A stretch of 64,000 nt of DNA, taken from positions 3,959,501 through 4,023,500 of the forward strand of contig NZ_CP060295.1 in the NCBI RefSeq assembly GCF_014302995.1, in the 5' to 3' direction. The translations under genes and the position numbers were made by a program. Positions 60,036-64,000 of the stretch are shown one piece after another. Below the pieces are notes generated by a model that made no database searches, had not been told where the DNA came from, and was given only the letters and a program-made list of their open reading frames with translations. Source of the DNA: Variovorax sp. PAMC26660 (GTDB taxonomy: Bacteria > Pseudomonadota > Gammaproteobacteria > Burkholderiales > Burkholderiaceae_C). Position 1 is the first letter of the stretch. Each line of letters begins with the position of its first letter.

Positions 60036-61028
60036 CTACATCGGTGCCAGCTGCGCCTTCTTCATCATGGCTTCGGTCAGCGCGATCTCTTGCGTGAAGC
60101 CCTTGGCGTAGTCCTGCGGACTCGACGGGCTGACGCCGCCGCCCGAGGCCTCGATCACCGTGCGAACGGCGGGTTGCCGGATGGCCTGCTCGAACGCCGC
60201 GTGGATCTTCGAGACGATCGCATCGGGCGTGCGCGCCGGCACCGAGATGCCGCCCCACGAGGTGAGCGACACACCGGGCACACCCGCTTCGGCGAGCGTC
60301 GGCACATCGGGCAGCGCGGCATTGCGCTGGCTGCCGGCAATGGCCAGTGCCTTGAGCCGGCCCGCCTGCACATGCGGAAAGGCCACGGCGAAGATCGGCA
60401 TCGCAAAGAAGACCTGCTTGCCGAGCACCGCGTTGACCATTTCCGAGGCGCCCTTGTAGGGCACGTGCGTGGCCTGTACGCCGGCTGCACTGAGGAACAG
60501 TTCGACCCCCAGGTGCGAGGGCGTGCCCACGCCGCCGGAGGCGTAGTCCAGCTTGCCCGGGTTGGCACGCGCGCGCTCGACCAGGTCGTGCACGCTGTGG
60601 ATGCCGGAAGAGGGATGGACGATCAGCAAAATGTCCGAGGTCGTCAGCCGCATGATGTGGCGGAAGTCCTTCACCGCGTCGTAGCCCGGGTTCGCGTACA
60701 TGCGCATGTTGGCCGCCATCGGCGCAGCGGAATAGATCCACGTGTAGCCGTCGGCCGGCGCATGCGCAACCATCCGGGCGCCGATGTTGCCGCCGGCGCC
60801 GGCGCGGTTCTCGATCACGACGGGCTGTCCGAGCAGCGGGCTGACTGCTTCCGCCAGCGTGCGCGCGGTGATGTCGGGCCCTGTGCCCGCAAGGTAGGGC
60901 AGCACCCATTTGATGGGCCGGGTGGGCCAGTCGCTGTCGGCCGCCAGCGCGGGCCATGCGGCGGGCCACAGCGACGCGGCCAGCGCCTTGCACAGTTGAC
61001 GCCGTGAAGCAGTGCAATGGAGGTTCAT
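60036..61028 (-). CDS. TctC/Bug family periplasmic binding protein
   Basis: 330 residues. The leader MNLHCTASRRQLCKALAAS has a twin-arginine-like SRRQLCK and a cleavage after ALA at about residue 29. The Bug fold blocks are PTRPIKWVLPYLAGTGPDITART (about 35-57), VVIENRAGAGGNIGA, YASGGVGTPSHLGVELF (about 161) and HVPYKGASEMVNAVLGKQ. Last gene of the ligase/dehydrogenase operon; its ligand is probably the carboxylate that the ligase activates, delivered to TctAB. Inference from position. Confidence 0.88.
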   Translation of the reverse strand: MNLHCTASRRQLCKALAASLWPAAWPALAADSDWPTRPIKWVLPYLAGTGPDITARTLAEAVSPLLGQPVVIENRAGAGGNIGARMVAHAPADGYTWIYSAAPMAANMRMYANPGYDAVKDFRHIMRLTTSDILLIVHPSSGIHSVHDLVERARANPGKLDYASGGVGTPSHLGVELFLSAAGVQATHVPYKGASEMVNAVLGKQVFFAMPIFAVAFPHVQAGRLKALAIAGSQRNAALPDVPTLAEAGVPGVSLTSWGGISVPARTPDAIVSKIHAAFEQAIRQPAVRTVIEASGGGVSPSSPQDYAKGFTQEIALTEAMMKKAQLAPM

Positions 61029-61082
61029 GGTTCTTGTCTCTCGATCTGGTTGTCGTTTGTGGAAGGCGGCCGGGCTTCGGCG

Positions 61083-62279
61083 TCAGGGCACCGGGTCGCC
61101 CAGCAGTTCGCGCGCGATGGTGTTGCGCTGGATCTCGCTGGTGCCGGTGAGAACCCGATACATGCGCAGCATGCGGAACAGGAACTCCACGCGGCGGCCC
61201 TGCACGATGCCTTCGCCGCCGTGGATCTGCACTGCCGAATCGGCGATGCGGAAGGCAGACTCGGAACAGAACAGCTTGGCCATCGAGGCCTCGGCGCGCG
61301 CTTCGCCGCCGGCATCGATCTGGCGCGCGGTCGCGATCATCAGTCCGCGCGCGGCGGCCAGTTCGGTCGCCATGTTGGCCAGCATGTGCTGGATGGCCTG
61401 GAACTGCGCGATGGCGCGGCCGAACTGCCGGCGGCCCTTCGCATAGGCGATGGCATCGTCCAGCGCCACGCGCGCCAGCCCCACCATGGCGGGGCAGTGC
61501 AGCAGCCGGTTCACAGTGATGCGTCCGAGCGCCAGCGCCAGGCCCCGGCCCGGCTCGCCGATCATGTTGCGCGCGGGAACGCGGCACGCTTCCAGCACGA
61601 TGTCGCCCGTGTGCGACTGGCCGGCCATGGTCTTGTAGCCCGACTCCACGCGCGCGCCCGGCAGGCCCAGGTCGACGAAGAAGGCCGAGATTTCGCGCTG
61701 GGAGGGGTCTTCGGCGGTCGAGGCCATCACGAGCGCGAAGTCGGCGAACGGCGAGCCCGAGATGAATCGCTTGCGGCCGGTGAGCACGTAGTCGTCGCCC
61801 TGCCGCTCGGCCCGCGTCTGGACCGCGCCGGCGTCGGAGCCGGCTTCGGCTTCGGTCAATGCGAAGCAGATCGCCTTGTCTGCATTCGCCACCGGCGCGA
61901 TGAATTGTTCGAGCTGCCAGGGCGTGGCCTGCCGCGCGAGCGCGCCCACCCGGGGTGGGCCGCTGAGTTCGCCGAACACATGCGGCGCGAGGGGCGAACC
62001 GCTGGCGTAGATGGCTTCCTTGATCAGCACGTGATCGAGCACCGACAGGCCCAGCCCGCCCATCGCCTTCGGCAGCGTGATGCCGTAGAAGCCGAGTTCG
62101 TTCGAGCGCCGCCAGACGCGCCGCAGTGTCTCGCGGTCGGGGCCGCGCTCGTGGTCGATGCCGTGCTCGGCGACGATGGCAGCCAGTTCGCCGTGAATGA
62201 AATCGCGGATGCGCCCGATCAGTTCTGCGGCCTGTGCCGAGCCTTCGAAGTGCGTGCCTGCAGCAAGTGCGTTGTTCAT
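61083..62279 (-). CDS. Acyl-CoA dehydrogenase family protein
   Basis: 398 residues, full-length. FAD-binding segments ICFALTEAEAGSDAGAVQTRA (about 135) and YVLTGRKRFISGSPFADF; C-terminal IHGGEGIVQGRRVEFLFRMLRMYRVLTGTSEIQR. At the place of the usual catalytic Glu (the residue before GTSEIQ) there is a Thr (T378), and the alternative Glu position used by isovaleryl-type enzymes does not show an obvious Glu either. It may use another base or another reaction. It lies 16 bp downstream of the ligase gene. Confidence 0.87.
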   Translation of the reverse strand: MNNALAAGTHFEGSAQAAELIGRIRDFIHGELAAIVAEHGIDHERGPDRETLRRVWRRSNELGFYGITLPKAMGGLGLSVLDHVLIKEAIYASGSPLAPHVFGELSGPPRVGALARQATPWQLEQFIAPVANADKAICFALTEAEAGSDAGAVQTRAERQGDDYVLTGRKRFISGSPFADFALVMASTAEDPSQREISAFFVDLGLPGARVESGYKTMAGQSHTGDIVLEACRVPARNMIGEPGRGLALALGRITVNRLLHCPAMVGLARVALDDAIAYAKGRRQFGRAIAQFQAIQHMLANMATELAAARGLMIATARQIDAGGEARAEASMAKLFCSESAFRIADSAVQIHGGEGIVQGRRVEFLFRMLRMYRVLTGTSEIQRNTIARELLGDPVP

Positions 62280-62295
62280 GCGTGTTCCTTCCTGT

Positions 62296-63867
62296 TCAAT
62301 TGACGCGCCGTGCGCGGTCGGCCCAGTAGGGCGCCTGGATGAGCTTGCGCGCGACCTTGCCGTTCGGGTTCTTGGGCAGCGTGCTCACGAACTCGATCGT
62401 TCGCGGACGCTTGTAGCCGCCGAGCCGGCTGGCGCAGAAGGCATCGAGCGCGGCGCTGTCGGGCACCTCGCCGGGCTTGAGCACGATGTGCGCGGCCACG
62501 GCCTCGCCCCACTTGTCGTCGGGCACCGCGAACACGCAGGCATCGGCGACGGCCGCGTGCTGGTAGAGCACCGCCTCGACTTCCGACGGATAGACGTTGA
62601 AGCCGCCGGTGATCACCATGTCTTTCTTGCGATCGACGATGTAGATGAAGCCGTCGTCGTCGGCGCGCGCGAGGTCGCCCGTGTGATAGCTGCCGTTCTT
62701 CAGCACCTCGGCCGTGAGTTCGGGCGCGCGCCAGTAGCCCGCGAAGACGTCGGGGCCGCTGACCACGATCTCGCCGATCTCGCCGACAGCGACGGGCTGT
62801 CCTTCGTCGTCGACGATCTCGACGCGCGATTCCAGGAAGGGCCGTCCGCAGGAGGCCAGGCGCTCGGGCATGGCGGCACGTGCGAACAGATGGTCTTCGA
62901 CCGAGAGCCCGCACACGCCGGAGGTGGTTTCGCCGGCGCCGTAGCCCTGCGAGAGGATCGGCCCGAAGACATCCATGGCCTGCAGGATACGCGCGGGTGC
63001 CATCGGCGCCGCGCCGTAGCCGAGCCGCTTCAGGTCGGGCAGCGGCAGGTACTGGCCCTTCAACTGCGCGAGCAGCATGTTGATCATGGTCGGCACCATG
63101 AAGGTGTGGGCCACGCGGTCGGCGCGCATCTCGGCGAGAAAGCGCTCGGGCTCGAAGCCGTCGAACAGCCGGATGGTCGCGCCGCTGCACAGCGCCGGCA
63201 CGAGCTGCATGCCCGAGGCATGCGTGATCGGCCCGACCAGGCCCAGCAGTTCGCCGGGCCGCATGCCGTCGGGGCGCATGAGGAACTTGCGCAACTGCGC
63301 CAGGCGGTTGCCGAAGGTCTGCATCGCGGCCTTCAGCACGCCGCTCGACCCCGAGGTGTAGTGCAGCACGGCCAGCTCGTCGGACTGCACGCGCGCGGCG
63401 TCGAAGCTGTTGCTGGCGGCGGCCAGTGCGGCCTCGTAGCTGCGCGCGCTGCCGTCCGGCTGGTCGATCAGCAGCAATCGGGGCGGAGCGGTCTGCATCA
63501 GGGGCAGGAAGGCCTCGGCCCGCGCGGCCGTGGTCACGATCAGTTCGGCTTCGCTGTTGGCGATCATCCCGGCGACCTCGACCGGTGAAAGCCGTGCGTT
63601 GATCGGCGCCTTCACCAGCGCCGCCTTGTAGCAGGCCAGTTCAAGCTCGACCACCTCGATGCAGTTCGGCAGGCACACGCCGACCCGCGCGCCGCGTGCC
63701 AGGCCGTGCGCGAGCAGCGCGTTGGCAAGGCGGTTGGAACGCCTGTCGAGTTCTTCGTAGGTGATCGAGCGCGCCGGGCTCTTGATCGCAACCTGCCGGG
63801 CGAATGCGCGGGATGCGCGCGAGACAAGGGCGCCGACGTTGGCGACCTCGAAGGATGGGGAATTCAA
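62296..63867 (-). CDS. AMP-dependent acyl-CoA synthetase/ligase
   Basis: 523 residues. ATP loop LHYTSGSSGVLKAAM (about 168-182), GYGAGETTSGVCGLS (about 304), GDLARADDDGFIYIVDRKKDMVITGGFNVYPSEVE (about 400-435) and the catalytic lysine in PKNPNGKVARKLI (about 505). It activates a carboxylic acid to its CoA ester for the dehydrogenase that follows. First gene of the minus-strand operon; upstream is a 130-bp non-coding end of the window. Confidence 0.9.
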   Translation of the reverse strand: MNSPSFEVANVGALVSRASRAFARQVAIKSPARSITYEELDRRSNRLANALLAHGLARGARVGVCLPNCIEVVELELACYKAALVKAPINARLSPVEVAGMIANSEAELIVTTAARAEAFLPLMQTAPPRLLLIDQPDGSARSYEAALAAASNSFDAARVQSDELAVLHYTSGSSGVLKAAMQTFGNRLAQLRKFLMRPDGMRPGELLGLVGPITHASGMQLVPALCSGATIRLFDGFEPERFLAEMRADRVAHTFMVPTMINMLLAQLKGQYLPLPDLKRLGYGAAPMAPARILQAMDVFGPILSQGYGAGETTSGVCGLSVEDHLFARAAMPERLASCGRPFLESRVEIVDDEGQPVAVGEIGEIVVSGPDVFAGYWRAPELTAEVLKNGSYHTGDLARADDDGFIYIVDRKKDMVITGGFNVYPSEVEAVLYQHAAVADACVFAVPDDKWGEAVAAHIVLKPGEVPDSAALDAFCASRLGGYKRPRTIEFVSTLPKNPNGKVARKLIQAPYWADRARRVN

Positions 63868-63962
63868 AAGGCTATCTCCTGTGCGCCACTTCCATGTGCG
63901 AGTGGACTGGCGCGACTATCGCGGCGCAGGGCGCCGGGGAGGAAATACCGTTTGCTGATGCG

Positions 63963-63987
63963 CGGCCATCACTATTTCTGATGGCCG
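63963..63987. promoter_or_regulatory. Inverted repeat upstream of the ligase operon
   Basis: CGGCCATCA (63963-63971) and TGATGGCCG (79 to 87 of the same line) form a perfect 9-bp dyad around CTATTTC. It lies 96 bp upstream of the ligase start, so it may be an operator of this operon or part of a gene boundary beyond the window. No gene is seen in 63868-64000. Confidence 0.4.
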
Positions 63988-64000
63988 GCCGCGATGGCTG

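Overview
The window is high-GC bacterial chromosome, almost completely coding, with many start/stop overlaps (ATGA, GTGA, TGATG). The Liv-type and Bug-type binding proteins, the form of the phenylacetate (paa) cluster with a TetR-type PaaR, the LivM-LivG fusion and the many LysR/TetR regulators suggest a betaproteobacterium of the Burkholderiales, most likely Comamonadaceae and Variovorax-like. This is inferred from gene content; no rRNA, tRNA, IS element, phage or CRISPR array was seen.

Layout. 1-2.2 kb: the end of a ParB-like nuclease gene and a LysR regulator. 2.3-9.2 kb (+): a periplasmic binding protein and a class V PLP enzyme, then a compact four-gene stress-type module (membrane-anchored binding-like protein, TelA, a binding-protein/VWA lipoprotein, an XpaC-like membrane protein). 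9.2-15.2 kb (-): an aldehyde dehydrogenase and a complete branched-chain-type ABC importer (LivKHMGF), divergent from an AraC regulator. 16.3-20.8 kb: a SulP transporter coupled to a second ParB-like protein, then a methyltransferase divergent from a LysR regulator. 21-25.5 kb: two small membrane proteins, a TerC-CBS-CorC protein with a structured leader, a flavin reductase and a CPBP protease.

25.6-30.3 kb (-): a ChbG/NaxD-type deacetylase, an ArnT-like GT83, an ArnC-like GT2 and a PAP2 phosphatase, a set matching lipid A amino-sugar modification loci. 30.4-31.0 kb: an isoprenylcysteine-type methyltransferase. 31.0-47.6 kb: the phenylacetate region. It contains, on the minus strand, paaG-paaI-paaK-paaA-paaB-paaC-paaD-paaE, a Liv-type binding protein, livH, a livM-livG fusion, livF, paaZ and an SDR. 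On the plus strand it has paaY and paaR, with a PaaR-type operator between paaG and paaY. PaaK activates phenylacetate, PaaABCDE epoxidises it, PaaG isomerises it, PaaZ opens the ring and PaaI/PaaY clear dead-end thioesters. The Liv transporter in the middle probably imports an aromatic acid. paaF, paaH and paaJ are not in the window.

47.6-53.1 kb: an SDR divergent from a TetR gene with two strong operators, then a MoxR-DUF58-VWA set with a serine protease. 53.2-57.8 kb (+): TatD, a secreted histone-H1-like repeat protein, a deoxyinosine glycosylase, a spermidine-synthase-like protein and a GspE/PilB-type ATPase. 57.9-64 kb: TctBA of a tripartite tricarboxylate transporter facing a convergent acyl-CoA ligase / acyl-CoA dehydrogenase / Bug binding-protein operon.

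The most unusual non-coding signal is a ~215-bp element present twice inside the paa gene string (about 41.5 and 45.0 kb). Each copy can form two hairpins whose loops carry perfectly complementary 36-nt sequences, and one stem pair shows a compensatory base change between the copies. A separate pair of 116-bp palindromic repeats flanks the phenylacetate-linked liv operon.
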